From positions 1-64,000 of the forward strand of contig JAFNEO010000043.1 of the NCBI GenBank assembly GCA_017886205.1: 64,000 bases of DNA, read 5' to 3'. Below, piece by piece: positions 16,836 through 25,096 of this stretch (its first letter is position 1; each line of letters starts with the position of its first letter). The position numbers were made by a program, and so were the translations under genes. The notes beneath the pieces were generated by a model. It did not search any database. It worked only from the letters and a program-made list of their open reading frames with translations, and had not been told where the DNA came from. Source of the stretch: Candidatus Aminicenantota bacterium. Its GTDB lineage: Bacteria; Acidobacteriota; Aminicenantia; Aminicenantales; UBA8522.

Positions 16836-19001
16836 ATGAAGATTATGCCTAAACCGCGGATCGTTGCGCCGATTGCTTTCCTTATCGCTTTGCTTTCATC
16901 CACCCTGTTTGCTGCCGAGCCGCTGGTCGCTGCCAAGGCTTCTGTAGCCCCGGTCATCGACGGCCGGCTGGATGAAGACATCTGGAAAACGGCCTTGAAG
17001 TTCACGGATTTCAAGACCTTCAAGCCGGATTATGGAAAGGAGCCCGGTCAGAAGACGGAGGCCTATTTCCTCTTCGACGCTGAGAATTTCTACGTCGCCT
17101 GCCGGGGCTACGATACCAACCCCGGCGGGATTAAGGCCAACATCTCCAAGCGGGATGACATGTTCGCGGATGATTATTTCGCCTTTTGCCTCGATACTTT
17201 CAGCGACGGGCAGAATGCCTACGTGCTCTTCATGAACCCTCTCGGGATCCAGGGCGACGGCCTGATGAACTCCATCGGAAACCTGGAGCCCAGCATGGAC
17301 TTCGTCTGGTACAGCAAGGGCCGGATAGATGATCAGGGATATTCCGTGGAATGCCGGATCCCCTTGCAGAGCCTCCGTTTTTCCAATAAGAAGACGGTAA
17401 TCATGGGTATGGCCTTTGTCCGGCAAATCGTCCGGACTTCGGAGAACTCCAGCTTCCCGGCCATATTTCCCGACAAGGGAAGCCTGATCACTCAACTTCA
17501 GCCCGTTTCGATCACCGGGCTGAAATACGATCGGGTCGTTGAGGTCCTGCCGGCTTTGACTCACAGCACCCGGCTGGCGATCCAGGACGGCGTCCTTCGG
17601 CGCGATGTGCAGCAGACCGATTTCAGCCTGACAGCCAAGGTCGGCCTGACCTCGGACTTGACGGCCGACGCTGCTTATAACCCGGACTTCAGCCAGGTCG
17701 AGTCCGACGCCGGCCAGGTCGATTTCAACATCCGTTATGCCCTCTATTACCCGGAAAAGCGGCCGTTTTTCATGGAAGGCATCGAATATTTCCAGTTCGC
17801 CGGCAACACCGAAGAGGCCCCGCTGCGGGCCGTCCTATACACCAGGACCATAATCAACCCCGTCTTCGGCCTCAAAGGCACGGGCAAGCTCGGCTCAAGA
17901 AACACGATCGCCGCCATCTATGCCCATGACGACATGCCCGGTGATTCGGCCGACCGCTACCCGGACTTCGGGATCGTCCGGTTCAGGCACTCACTACGAG
18001 ACGATTCATATATCGGCAGCTTTTATACGTCTCGGTTCGAGGGGAGCGGTTTCAACCAGGTCGCCGGCTCGGACGGACGGTTCCGCCTTACCGGGGCTTC
18101 GGTCGCCGAGTATCACCTTTTCGGCTCGTTCACCCGGAGCCCGGGACAAGAATCAACAATCAACGGCCACGCCCTCGGCCTGTATTATAACTACGGCACG
18201 CGTTCGGTTTACACAGAGCTGGGCCTGCAAGATATTTCCAAGCATTTTCAGGTCGACACCGGATTCATCACCCGGACGGGCATCAGCCGGCTGAATCCGC
18301 TCTTCATCTACAAGTTTTATCCCAAGTCCAAGTTTTTCCAGCGCATAGAGCCCTTCTACTGGGGCGAACACATCTATGACAAATTCTACGGCACTTTCGA
18401 GACGATCAACGTTTTTGTACTGAGGTTCTGGCTCCCGGGGAATTCTCAGTTTCGGGTCGACGGCCTCCTGGGGAACGAAGTCTATTATGGTCGCAAGTTC
18501 AGCCTCGACGGCTATAGGGTCCAGTTTGTGACGCAGCTGACCAAACAATTTTACCTGGAGGGTCAATTTCGGCGGGGCGGGTCGATTTTCTACGATCCGG
18601 CCGATCCCTACCAGGGATATGGCAACCAGGCGCAGATCTATGCGGAATACCAGCCTCTAGAGAAGCTCTCCTTTGGATTCAGCTATACGTACATCGACTT
18701 CTACCGGAAATCCGACCGCCAGAGGGTTTACGACTACGGCATCATCCGCAGCCGGAACACCGTTCAGGTCAACAAGTACCTGTTCCTCCGGGCGATCTTC
18801 GAGTACAACACTTTCTACCGCCGGCTGACCACGGACGGCTTGATTTCATTCACCTATATCCCGGGGACTGTCATTCACCTCGGCTACGGCTCGGCCTACG
18901 AGAAATCGGAATGGAACGGCAGAGAATATCTCGAAAGCCGCCGCTTTCTGGAGACCCAGCGCGGCTTCTTCTTTAAAGTGTCCTACCTCTGGCGCTGGTG
19001 A
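16836..19001 (+). CDS. DUF5916 outer-membrane protein with N-terminal CBM9-like domain
   Basis: The 721-residue protein has a signal peptide (about 1-25), then a carbohydrate-binding family 9-like domain (VIDGRLDEDIWKTA, about residues 40-210) and a large DUF5916 beta-barrel-like region ending FKVSYLWRW, a typical outer-membrane C-terminus with terminal aromatic. Such proteins are common in Bacteroidota, Gemmatimonadota and Acidobacteriota. Ligand and transport role are unknown. The weak ribosome site (AAAAA before ATG) is unusual. A related C-terminal fragment occurs at 30176-30547. Confidence 0.85.
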   Translation: MKIMPKPRIVAPIAFLIALLSSTLFAAEPLVAAKASVAPVIDGRLDEDIWKTALKFTDFKTFKPDYGKEPGQKTEAYFLFDAENFYVACRGYDTNPGGIKANISKRDDMFADDYFAFCLDTFSDGQNAYVLFMNPLGIQGDGLMNSIGNLEPSMDFVWYSKGRIDDQGYSVECRIPLQSLRFSNKKTVIMGMAFVRQIVRTSENSSFPAIFPDKGSLITQLQPVSITGLKYDRVVEVLPALTHSTRLAIQDGVLRRDVQQTDFSLTAKVGLTSDLTADAAYNPDFSQVESDAGQVDFNIRYALYYPEKRPFFMEGIEYFQFAGNTEEAPLRAVLYTRTIINPVFGLKGTGKLGSRNTIAAIYAHDDMPGDSADRYPDFGIVRFRHSLRDDSYIGSFYTSRFEGSGFNQVAGSDGRFRLTGASVAEYHLFGSFTRSPGQESTINGHALGLYYNYGTRSVYTELGLQDISKHFQVDTGFITRTGISRLNPLFIYKFYPKSKFFQRIEPFYWGEHIYDKFYGTFETINVFVLRFWLPGNSQFRVDGLLGNEVYYGRKFSLDGYRVQFVTQLTKQFYLEGQFRRGGSIFYDPADPYQGYGNQAQIYAEYQPLEKLSFGFSYTYIDFYRKSDRQRVYDYGIIRSRNTVQVNKYLFLRAIFEYNTFYRRLTTDGLISFTYIPGTVIHLGYGSAYEKSEWNGREYLESRRFLETQRGFFFKVSYLWRW

Positions 19002-19008
19002 GGAAAGA

Positions 19009-19026
19009 GGGAGCGGAGTCGCTCCC
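19009..19026. terminator. Hairpin between convergent genes, possible bidirectional terminator
   Basis: GGGAGCG and CGCTCCC form a perfect seven-pair stem around loop GAGT, located between the ends of the DUF5916 gene and the aldo/keto reductase gene. On the minus strand it is followed by TCTTTCCTC, on the plus strand by ACTCTCCC, so the U tract is weak in both directions. Confidence 0.55.
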
Positions 19027-19041
19027 ACTCTCCCTTGGAGA

Positions 19042-20262
19042 TCAACCCAGAAATTCGGCAGGAATATCTTTAAGTCTGATGATATCTTTCACCCGGCCGG
19101 CCACGTCGAACCCCTTGGCGCACTTGACCGTACATGTACTGCAGCTCCGGCAGGGGTTGGATGGGACATCCAGTTCCTTCAGAAGGTCTTGGGCCAGTCC
19201 CAGGTTCCGGTAGCCATAGGCATACATGTAGCTGCGCATGAGGTCGGGAAGGGGAAGGCCTTGGCGGCAGCCGGGCAGGCACTGGCGGCAGTGCTGGCAG
19301 TAGAGCCCGCCGTGGATATCGACCTTCAGGTCTTTGAGCTCCTGCTCTGTCAGCGTCAGGTCGGTCAGCACCGCGAGGTCTTCCTCGAGCTGGTCGAAGG
19401 CGGTCATGCCGGGGACGGCGGTCGTCACGTTGGTGTCGTTGAGGACCCATTTCAGGGCCGCCTTCATGTTGATCGGTTGTTGTTTCTCCTTGTCCCAATA
19501 GGCGCCGGCCTGAGTCTTCATGGCGACGATCCCGATTCCGGCGCGCGTGGCTTCAGCAATGGCCTTACGAACCTCGTCGCGGTGGTCCTGGCGGAAATTG
19601 TAGGCGGTGAGCACGACCTCGTGGACCTTGGCCTCGACCACCGCCCGGATGACCTCGGGCTCGTTGCCGTGGGTGGTGACGCCGATGAAGCGGGCCCTCC
19701 CCTCTTTCTTGATTTTCTGGAGGGCGTTGAGGACGGGCTCGAAGAGGGCCTGGTCGCGGGCCAGGACATTGTGCTGATAGAGGATGTCCACGTACTCGAG
19801 GCCTAGCCTCTGCAGGCTGAGGTTGAACATCTCATAGAATGGATCGGCTTGGGCATCGGCCGGGATGGCACCCGTGCTCCGGTCGCGCCCCGGGGCCGGG
19901 ACCTTGGTGGCGATGACAAAGGAGTCCCTGGGCCGTCCCTTGATAACCTCGCCGATGATGACTTCGTTCTTGCCCCTCTGATAACCGTGGGCCGTGTCGA
20001 GCATAACAATCCCCCCGTCCAAGGCCGCCCGGATAAGGTTGGAGTTGTCCGAGTTCATCACACCCATGCTGACAACCGGGAGCTTGAGTCCGGTCCGGCC
20101 GAGCGTCCGGACGATCACATCCTTCTTCTGAGGGTTGGGCGCTGCAGCCGGAAAATCTCCGGGCCGGGTTCCGGAGACGGGGTTGACTGCCAGGCCCGCC
20201 ATTCCGGCGGCGCTCCACTTCAGGAACGACCGCCGCTTCAGCCGATTCGAGTTCTTCGCCAT
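19042..20262 (-). CDS. Tat-exported aldo/keto reductase with C-terminal Fe-S cysteine clusters
   Basis: ATG 20262 is chosen over 20280 because AAGGAGG lies six bases before it. The 406-residue protein starts with a twin-arginine signal (KRRSFLKWSAAG), so it should be exported folded. The reductase barrel has the catalytic tetrad pattern: Asp and Tyr in DTAHGYQRGKNE, Lys in IATKV and His in ILYQHNV. The C-terminus has two CxxCxxCxxxC motifs (CQHCRQCLPGC and CRSCSTCTVKC), which fit one or two 4Fe-4S clusters. Substrate is unknown; the Fe-S tail suggests electron transfer rather than simple NADPH use. Confidence 0.9.
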   Translation of the reverse strand: MAKNSNRLKRRSFLKWSAAGMAGLAVNPVSGTRPGDFPAAAPNPQKKDVIVRTLGRTGLKLPVVSMGVMNSDNSNLIRAALDGGIVMLDTAHGYQRGKNEVIIGEVIKGRPRDSFVIATKVPAPGRDRSTGAIPADAQADPFYEMFNLSLQRLGLEYVDILYQHNVLARDQALFEPVLNALQKIKKEGRARFIGVTTHGNEPEVIRAVVEAKVHEVVLTAYNFRQDHRDEVRKAIAEATRAGIGIVAMKTQAGAYWDKEKQQPINMKAALKWVLNDTNVTTAVPGMTAFDQLEEDLAVLTDLTLTEQELKDLKVDIHGGLYCQHCRQCLPGCRQGLPLPDLMRSYMYAYGYRNLGLAQDLLKELDVPSNPCRSCSTCTVKCAKGFDVAGRVKDIIRLKDIPAEFLG

Positions 20263-20304
20263 CGGGGCCTCCTTGTTCAAGAATCGTTATTTTACTAAAT
20301 CTAT

Positions 20305-20332
20305 AGTATATATAGCAATAGTAGACTTTAAC
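20305..20332 (-). promoter_or_regulatory. Weak promoter candidate for the reductase gene
   Basis: On the minus strand TATACT (20310-20305) lies 16 bases after GTTAAA (20332-20327), within an AT-rich island of the 293-base space between the divergent genes. The -35 match is poor. Confidence 0.3.
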
Positions 20333-20555
20333 CCTCTCCCAAGATCGACGCAACGCGGGTAGGAAAACGGCAGTTCTTAGGAACAGGTAGAACACAGCCG
20401 TGAATATCACAAAGCCTCTTCGCTTTGACGGAGACGTCGAGGTCAGAGTCTTGAACGGCTTCTCGACAGGCCCGCTCCGAGTCCCCCGATGAACCTCTCG
20501 CTCACAGATGTCCTTTGAGAAGGGTCGGGAATTGGGATATTATGGAGAGATGACG

Positions 20556-21230
20556 ATGTCCAAGACAAACAAATCGGCAATCCTGGTTTTCTGTCTGCTT
20601 CTTTTCCTCTCTTCTGTTTCTTCTCTTCCTCAGGTTACCGACAAAAACCGCAACCTCGATGACCGGGTGCGGGCCTTCCTCTCCAAGACGGAATATCGCT
20701 GGCGGGACATGAACGTGCCGGAGACGGATGGAGAGATTCTGTACAATATCGTTCTCGAGAATAAGTACACGAAAGCTCTGGAAATCGGCACCTCGACCGG
20801 GAAGTCGGGGATTTATATCGCCTGGGCCTTGAGCAAGACCGGAGGAAAACTCACGACCATCGAGATCGATCGAGGCCGTTATGAAGAGGCGCTGGTGAAT
20901 TTCCAGGAAGCCGGGCTGAGCGAATATATCGAGGCGCGTCTGGCCGATGCCCATGAGCTCGTCCAGGAGCTGGCGGGTCCATTCGACTTCGTTTTCATCG
21001 ACGCCGACAAGGATTGGTACACAGACTATGCCCAGGCCTTGATCGCCAAGCTTGAAGCCGGAGGCTGCATCGCCGCCCATAATGTCTATGAGCGGCGAGG
21101 CGGCTGGGGCGGCCATGGCGGGACAGGCGATTTTTTTGAATACATGAAAGGCCTTACCCAGTTCGAGACCACAATCCTGACCGAGAGCCGGGGCGGCCTC
21201 TCCGTGAGCTACAAGAAGAAGGCAATGTAG
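20556..21230 (+). CDS. Exported SAM-dependent O-methyltransferase-like protein
   Basis: ATG 20556 follows GGAGAG by six bases; ATG 20550 is also possible. A signal peptide of about 23 residues (SAILVFCLLLFLSSVSSLP) is followed by a class I methyltransferase of the catechol-type group: TDGEILYNIV, the SAM loop ALEIGTSTGKSGIYIAW (about 74-90), TIEIDRGRYEEA and FDFVFIDADKDWYTDY. An exported SAM-dependent enzyme is odd because SAM is cytoplasmic, so the hydrophobic segment could instead be a membrane anchor. Divergent from the Tat reductase gene. Confidence 0.85.
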   Translation: MSKTNKSAILVFCLLLFLSSVSSLPQVTDKNRNLDDRVRAFLSKTEYRWRDMNVPETDGEILYNIVLENKYTKALEIGTSTGKSGIYIAWALSKTGGKLTTIEIDRGRYEEALVNFQEAGLSEYIEARLADAHELVQELAGPFDFVFIDADKDWYTDYAQALIAKLEAGGCIAAHNVYERRGGWGGHGGTGDFFEYMKGLTQFETTILTESRGGLSVSYKKKAM

Positions 21231-21311
21231 ACCGGGGCCCGGCCGCTTCTTTTTTGATAGGACGTGTGATAGGAAAATAGGGCGCTGCCCGGATTTGGGG
21301 CGGCCATCGCC

Positions 21312-22403
21312 ATGAACGAAAGAAAAAACATCTACCCGGAGGTCCTCCGCCGGCTGGAGCGCCAAGAGACTCTCGTTCTGGCGACCATCGTCGAGGCCGA
21401 AGGAGCGACACCCCAGGTGCCCGGGGCATCGGCCCTCTTTGGTGAGAGGGGGCTTCTCCTGGGAACTCTGGGCGGGGGGATACTGGAGGCCGACGCCGAA
21501 AAAAGGGCCTCGCTCTGCCTGATAAATCGGAGCTCACTCTGCTATCGGTTCGAGCTCCAGGGCGAAGACTTGGCCGCCGGAGAGCCGATCTGCGGTGGGT
21601 TCGTCTGGATCCTGGTCGATGGCTCACCGGGCGATAGGCGGGAGACTTGGCGCCGACTCGCGGATGCCCATCTCGCCCGCCGGAGCGGGGTTTTAGTGAC
21701 TCAGATCGACCGGCGTCCCGATGACCAGGCCGAGGTCAAGCGCCTGTGGCTCGATGAAAAAGCGTCTGATCTCGAAGCCGGGCCAGCCGTTCGCCGCTTC
21801 ACCCGGGAGCTTGCCCAGGCCAACCGGCAAGAGAAGCCGATGCTCCTTGAGGATAAAGGTACGGCCCCGCAAGACCATCAAACCTTCTGCTTTCTCGAGC
21901 CGATCGCTCCGCCTCCCCGGCTCCTGATCGTGGGTGCGGGGCATGTCGGCCAGGCCGTGGCCCGTCAGGCGGAGTGGCTGGATTTCGAAGTCACGGTCAT
22001 CGATGACCGGCCCGAGTACGCCAGCCGGGAAAGGTTTGGCGAGGGGACTGCTCTGATCGTCGCTGACATCGAGCCGGCGGTCCGGGAATTCCCCGTCTCC
22101 GCCGACACCTACATTGTCATCGTCACGCGTGGGCACAGCCATGACGCCGAAGCCCTGAAGTCCTGTATCCATTCGCCCGCCACCTACATCGGCATGATCG
22201 GGAGCCGGCACAAGGTCGCGCTGATGAGGGAACGATTTCTCTCTGCAGGCTGGGCCTCGGCCCAGGAATGGGAGCGTATCCACGCACCCATCGGCCTGAA
22301 GCTCGGGTCGAGGACCGTCGAAGAAATCGCCGTCAGCATCGCCGCCGAGCTCGTCCAGGTCAGGAGTCGGATTCGGGAGATGAAAGCCGGAGAGGGCCTG
22401 TGA
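21312..22403 (+). CDS. XdhC/CoxI-family molybdoenzyme maturation protein
   Basis: XdhC-type proteins bind molybdenum cofactor and help insert it, with sulfuration, into xanthine or CO dehydrogenase-like enzymes. The 363-residue protein has the N-terminal XdhC domain (ATIVEAEGATPQVPGASALF, LLGTLGGGILEA) and the C-terminal Rossmann domain (LLIVGAGHVGQAVARQAEWL, then YIGMIGSRHK). The downstream gene is a MocA-type cytidylyltransferase, overlapping by four bases. The target dehydrogenase is not in the window. Confidence 0.92.
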   Translation: MNERKNIYPEVLRRLERQETLVLATIVEAEGATPQVPGASALFGERGLLLGTLGGGILEADAEKRASLCLINRSSLCYRFELQGEDLAAGEPICGGFVWILVDGSPGDRRETWRRLADAHLARRSGVLVTQIDRRPDDQAEVKRLWLDEKASDLEAGPAVRRFTRELAQANRQEKPMLLEDKGTAPQDHQTFCFLEPIAPPPRLLIVGAGHVGQAVARQAEWLDFEVTVIDDRPEYASRERFGEGTALIVADIEPAVREFPVSADTYIVIVTRGHSHDAEALKSCIHSPATYIGMIGSRHKVALMRERFLSAGWASAQEWERIHAPIGLKLGSRTVEEIAVSIAAELVQVRSRIREMKAGEGL

Positions 22404-23017
22404 TCTGGGCGATCGTCTTGGCCGCCGGTGAATCCCGGCGGATGGGACGGCCGAAGCTCCTCCTCCCCTATGGCGATAGGACGATCATCGAGACGGTTGT
22501 TCAGAACGTCGTCTCGTCCCGTGCCGACCGGGTCGTGGTTGTCCTAGGGGGGTACAGGCGAGAAATCGAAGAAAAGATCCGGGGTTTTGCCGTCAAAAGG
22601 GTGATTAACCGCAGGTACCAGGAAGGGATGCTGTCCTCTGTCCGGCGCGGGCTTTCGGCGCTGCCCACCTCTGCGCGGGCCGCCGCGTTCATCCTGGCCG
22701 ACCAGCCGGAGGTTGCGTCTTCAGTGATCGACTTGATGATAGAAGCCTATCGCCGGGAGAAGAAAGGGATTGTCCTCCCTGTCTACCGAAAAAAGAGGGG
22801 CCATCCCCTGCTCATCGACTTGAAATACCGCCGGGAGATCGAGTCTCTCTCCCCTGATATCGGGCTGCGCGGGCTTCTTCGGGAACACCGGGACGATATC
22901 CTCGAGGTCCGAGTCTCGAGCCCGGCCGTCCTCAAGGACATCGACAACCCGGACGATTACGGGCGGGTTCTGGGAACCATCCGGGGACGGGCGCGCCCTA
23001 AGCCTGACCGGGTTTAA
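22400..23017 (+). CDS. MocA/MobA-like nucleotidyltransferase (molybdenum cofactor)
   Basis: A GTG start at 22400 overlaps the xdhC-like stop (GTGA), with GGAGAGGG upstream. The product starts VIWAIVLAAGESRRMGRPKLL, the nucleotide-binding signature of the family. FILADQPEVASSVID and RGHPLLI are typical of MocA (CTP:molybdopterin cytidylyltransferase). Coupling to XdhC supports maturation of a cytosine-dinucleotide molybdoenzyme. Length 205 residues. A longer ORF from 22268 inside xdhC is rejected. Confidence 0.9.
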   Translation: MIWAIVLAAGESRRMGRPKLLLPYGDRTIIETVVQNVVSSRADRVVVVLGGYRREIEEKIRGFAVKRVINRRYQEGMLSSVRRGLSALPTSARAAAFILADQPEVASSVIDLMIEAYRREKKGIVLPVYRKKRGHPLLIDLKYRREIESLSPDIGLRGLLREHRDDILEVRVSSPAVLKDIDNPDDYGRVLGTIRGRARPKPDRV

Positions 23018-23041
23018 TCTCTGATATGTTTCGTGTATAAT
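23013..23041 (+). promoter_or_regulatory. Promoter candidate for small exported protein
   Basis: A perfect TATAAT at 23036-23041 lies 17 bases after a weak TTTAAT at 23013-23018, and the ATG follows at 23069. The -35 box overlaps the stop of the upstream gene. Confidence 0.45.
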
Positions 23042-23068
23042 ATTGTTCAGTTATAAAAGGAGAACAAA

Positions 23069-23443
23069 ATGCGCAAGAGCTGGCTGCTTATCTTGGCTTT
23101 CTTCGCTTTGCTTTCTTTTGTTGTTTTGGCCGGCGCTCAAGTCACCGATGTCAGCGGTGAGTGGGAGCTGACCATCCAGAGCCCTCGCGGCGAGATGATT
23201 TCGACGGCCAAGTTTGTCCAGGAAGGGGAAAAGATCACGGTGACCATGACCGGGCCCCGGGGAGGAGAATCCAGCGGCGAGGGAACAATCCAGGGAAACG
23301 CCATCCAGTGGTCGATCACCCGGACCGGGCCGGAGGGGAATCAATTTACCATCAGCTATAAAGGCACGGTCGAAGGAACCACCATGTCCGGGACCGCCGA
23401 GACCCCGCGCGGCTCCGTGAACTGGAAGGCGACGCAGAAATAG
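23069..23443 (+). CDS. Small exported beta-sheet protein (124 aa)
   Basis: AAAGGAGAAC precedes the ATG. A clear signal peptide (about residues 1-23, ending GAQ) is followed by a domain of alternating strands starting VSGEWELTIQSPRGEM and containing repeated GTxxG-type turns. The pattern resembles a small lipocalin-like or 'extracellular' beta-barrel domain seen as single copies in Acidobacteriota-type genomes. Function unknown. It is likely a single-gene unit with its own promoter. Confidence 0.75.
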   Translation: MRKSWLLILAFFALLSFVVLAGAQVTDVSGEWELTIQSPRGEMISTAKFVQEGEKITVTMTGPRGGESSGEGTIQGNAIQWSITRTGPEGNQFTISYKGTVEGTTMSGTAETPRGSVNWKATQK

Positions 23444-23493
23444 TCCATTTCCACCCTCGTTTCGGCTCTGAAGACAGAACCTTTATTCCCTTT

Positions 23494-23518
23494 TGAAACC
23501 TTCACCAGGGATATTCGT
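23494..23518 (+). promoter_or_regulatory. ECF-type promoter before the sigma factor operon
   Basis: TGAAAC at 23494-23499, a 16-base spacer, then CGT at 23516-23518 match the TGAAAC-N16-CGT layout of SigW-type ECF promoters. The same stretch is a perfect inverted repeat (TGAAAC with GTTTCA at 23517-23522). It suggests autoregulation by the downstream sigma factor; this is inference. Confidence 0.5.
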
Positions 23519-23596
23519 TTCATATAAAGAATAGGGAAGAATTACCTCGGCACTCCGTCTAAAAGATGTACGGAGGCCAATCGAAAGTGTTCACGA

Positions 23597-24169
23597 ATGG
23601 ACGAGAAAGAGCTCATCCGGCGGTCTCAAGCAGGAGACGGCGAGGCCTTCGGAGTCTTGGTCGAAAGGTATAAGGGCAAGGTGTTCAGTCTGGCTTACGG
23701 GTTCACGCGGGACAGGACGATCGCCGATGATCTGGCCCAGGAGGTCCTCATCAAGGCCTATTTCTCCCTGCCGAAATTCAAGGCCAAGTCCGAGTTCGGG
23801 ACCTGGCTCTATCGCGTGGCCGCGAACCATATCAAAGACTACCTGAGAAAAAACAAGCAACGGCTGAAGGAAATTCCCCTTCAAGAGGCGGGCGATCGGG
23901 TCCTGGCATCCGCAGACCTCGGACCCGAGGAGGAACGTCTCCGCGAAGGGCAGCGGAAGGTCGTCCAGGCGGCCCTGGCGCGCCTCCCGGAGAAATATCG
24001 GGTTATCCTGACCCTTCGGGATATCGATGGGCTTTCCTATGAGGATATCTCCGGGATTCTGAAACTCTCGCCGGGGACCGTGGATTCGCGGCTCCACCGG
24101 GCTCGGCGGAAGCTGCGGGAGAAATTGACGGGCCGTCTGATTCGGCAAGGAGGAGAACATGGACTGTAA
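23597..24169 (+). CDS. ECF-family RNA polymerase sigma factor
   Basis: The 190-residue protein has region 2 (LIRRSQAGDGEAFGVLVERY, then DDLAQEVLIKAYFSLPKF and FGTWLYRVAANHIKDYLRK) and region 4 (LPEKYRVILTLRDIDGLSYEDISGILKLSPGTVDSRLHRAR). It lacks regions 1 and 3, as ECF factors do. Its 3' end overlaps the anti-sigma gene by 11 bases. It probably directs transcription of its own operon, which encodes an efflux system, from the TGAAAC-N16-CGT site upstream. Confidence 0.95.
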   Translation: MDEKELIRRSQAGDGEAFGVLVERYKGKVFSLAYGFTRDRTIADDLAQEVLIKAYFSLPKFKAKSEFGTWLYRVAANHIKDYLRKNKQRLKEIPLQEAGDRVLASADLGPEEERLREGQRKVVQAALARLPEKYRVILTLRDIDGLSYEDISGILKLSPGTVDSRLHRARRKLREKLTGRLIRQGGEHGL

Positions 24170-24653
24170 AAAAGCCGAACGTTTTCTCCTTCGCTCCTTG
24201 GACGGAAGACTTGATCACGAAAATAGGGCTTTGCTGCAAGCGCATCTCGAGAAATGCCCCTCTTGCCAGAAGAAAGACAGGGAATACCAGATGATCCTCA
24301 GCCTTGTCCGGCCGCAGACGGTGCCGGAGCTTCTCCCCTATTTCAAGGAGCGGCTTCTGGCCAAGCTCAAAGAGAAGGAGAGGACCGCGCCCGCCCTCCT
24401 CTGGGTAAAATGGGCTCATCGGGCGGTCGCCTTCTCCCTGGCCACCTTCCTCCTCTTCGGCGCCGGCATCCTCTTCTTCCAGCCGCAGGAGCCCCGGGAG
24501 CTGAGCCGGACAGAGAGGTTTCTCCTCCAGGATGAGAATCCCCTCGGCGAGGCCGGCAGCATCCTGGACCAGAAAAAGGCCGAAGACAGGAACATGATGT
24601 TGATCTTCGCCTCCGTTGGGGACACGGATGTCTCGAGGAGATACAGACCATGA
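24159..24653 (+). CDS. Zinc-finger anti-sigma factor
   Basis: The 164-residue protein has the N-terminal HxxxCxxC anti-sigma zinc motif (HLEKCPSC, about residues 29-36), then a helical linker and one membrane span near residues 88-108 (FSLATFLLFGAGILFF). A periplasmic tail follows. It would hold the sigma factor at the membrane until a signal releases it. The ATG lies inside the sigma gene and the stop overlaps the next gene by four bases. Confidence 0.88.
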   Translation: MDCKKAERFLLRSLDGRLDHENRALLQAHLEKCPSCQKKDREYQMILSLVRPQTVPELLPYFKERLLAKLKEKERTAPALLWVKWAHRAVAFSLATFLLFGAGILFFQPQEPRELSRTERFLLQDENPLGEAGSILDQKKAEDRNMMLIFASVGDTDVSRRYRP

Positions 24654-25096
24654 ACAATAAATATAGATTATGGATCGTCCTCTCGCTCCTCGTCGCCTTT
24701 GCGGCCGGAGTCCTGGGAGGCATTTTCGCGGAGCGGATTTTTTTCCACCCCCGGCAGCATACCCGGGCTCAGAGAGGTTTGTCCCACCCCCCTGACCTTG
24801 AGGAAATGGCCCGGGACCTGGGCCTCTCCCCTGATCAGAAGGAGAGCATTCGTCAGATTTTTGAGAGGAACGACAGTACGTTCAAAGAGCTGTACACAGA
24901 GATGCACAAGCGGCTGTCCGCAATTCGGACAGAAATCAAGAACCAAATCGATGCCGTGTTGACGCCTGAGCAAAAGCAAAAAATGGAGGCGATCATCGCC
25001 AAGCATGACGAACGAAGAAAAAAAGAATCCGAACAAGAAGGTAAGAGAAACGAGAGAGAAGGCTCTCCGGACAAGTCTAAAGGAGAAGGTCGATGA
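24650..25096 (+). CDS. CpxP/Spy-like periplasmic sensor or chaperone
   Basis: The 148-residue protein has an N-terminal membrane or signal segment (about 8-27), then a helical domain. LGLSPDQKESIRQIF and a later LTPEQKQKMEAII match the LTxxQ repeats of the Spy/CpxP/heavy-metal-resistance family. The C-terminus is highly charged. It probably senses or protects unfolded proteins or metals in the periplasm for the sigma/anti-sigma pair. It overlaps both neighbours by four bases. Confidence 0.8.
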   Translation: MNNKYRLWIVLSLLVAFAAGVLGGIFAERIFFHPRQHTRAQRGLSHPPDLEEMARDLGLSPDQKESIRQIFERNDSTFKELYTEMHKRLSAIRTEIKNQIDAVLTPEQKQKMEAIIAKHDERRKKESEQEGKRNEREGSPDKSKGEGR

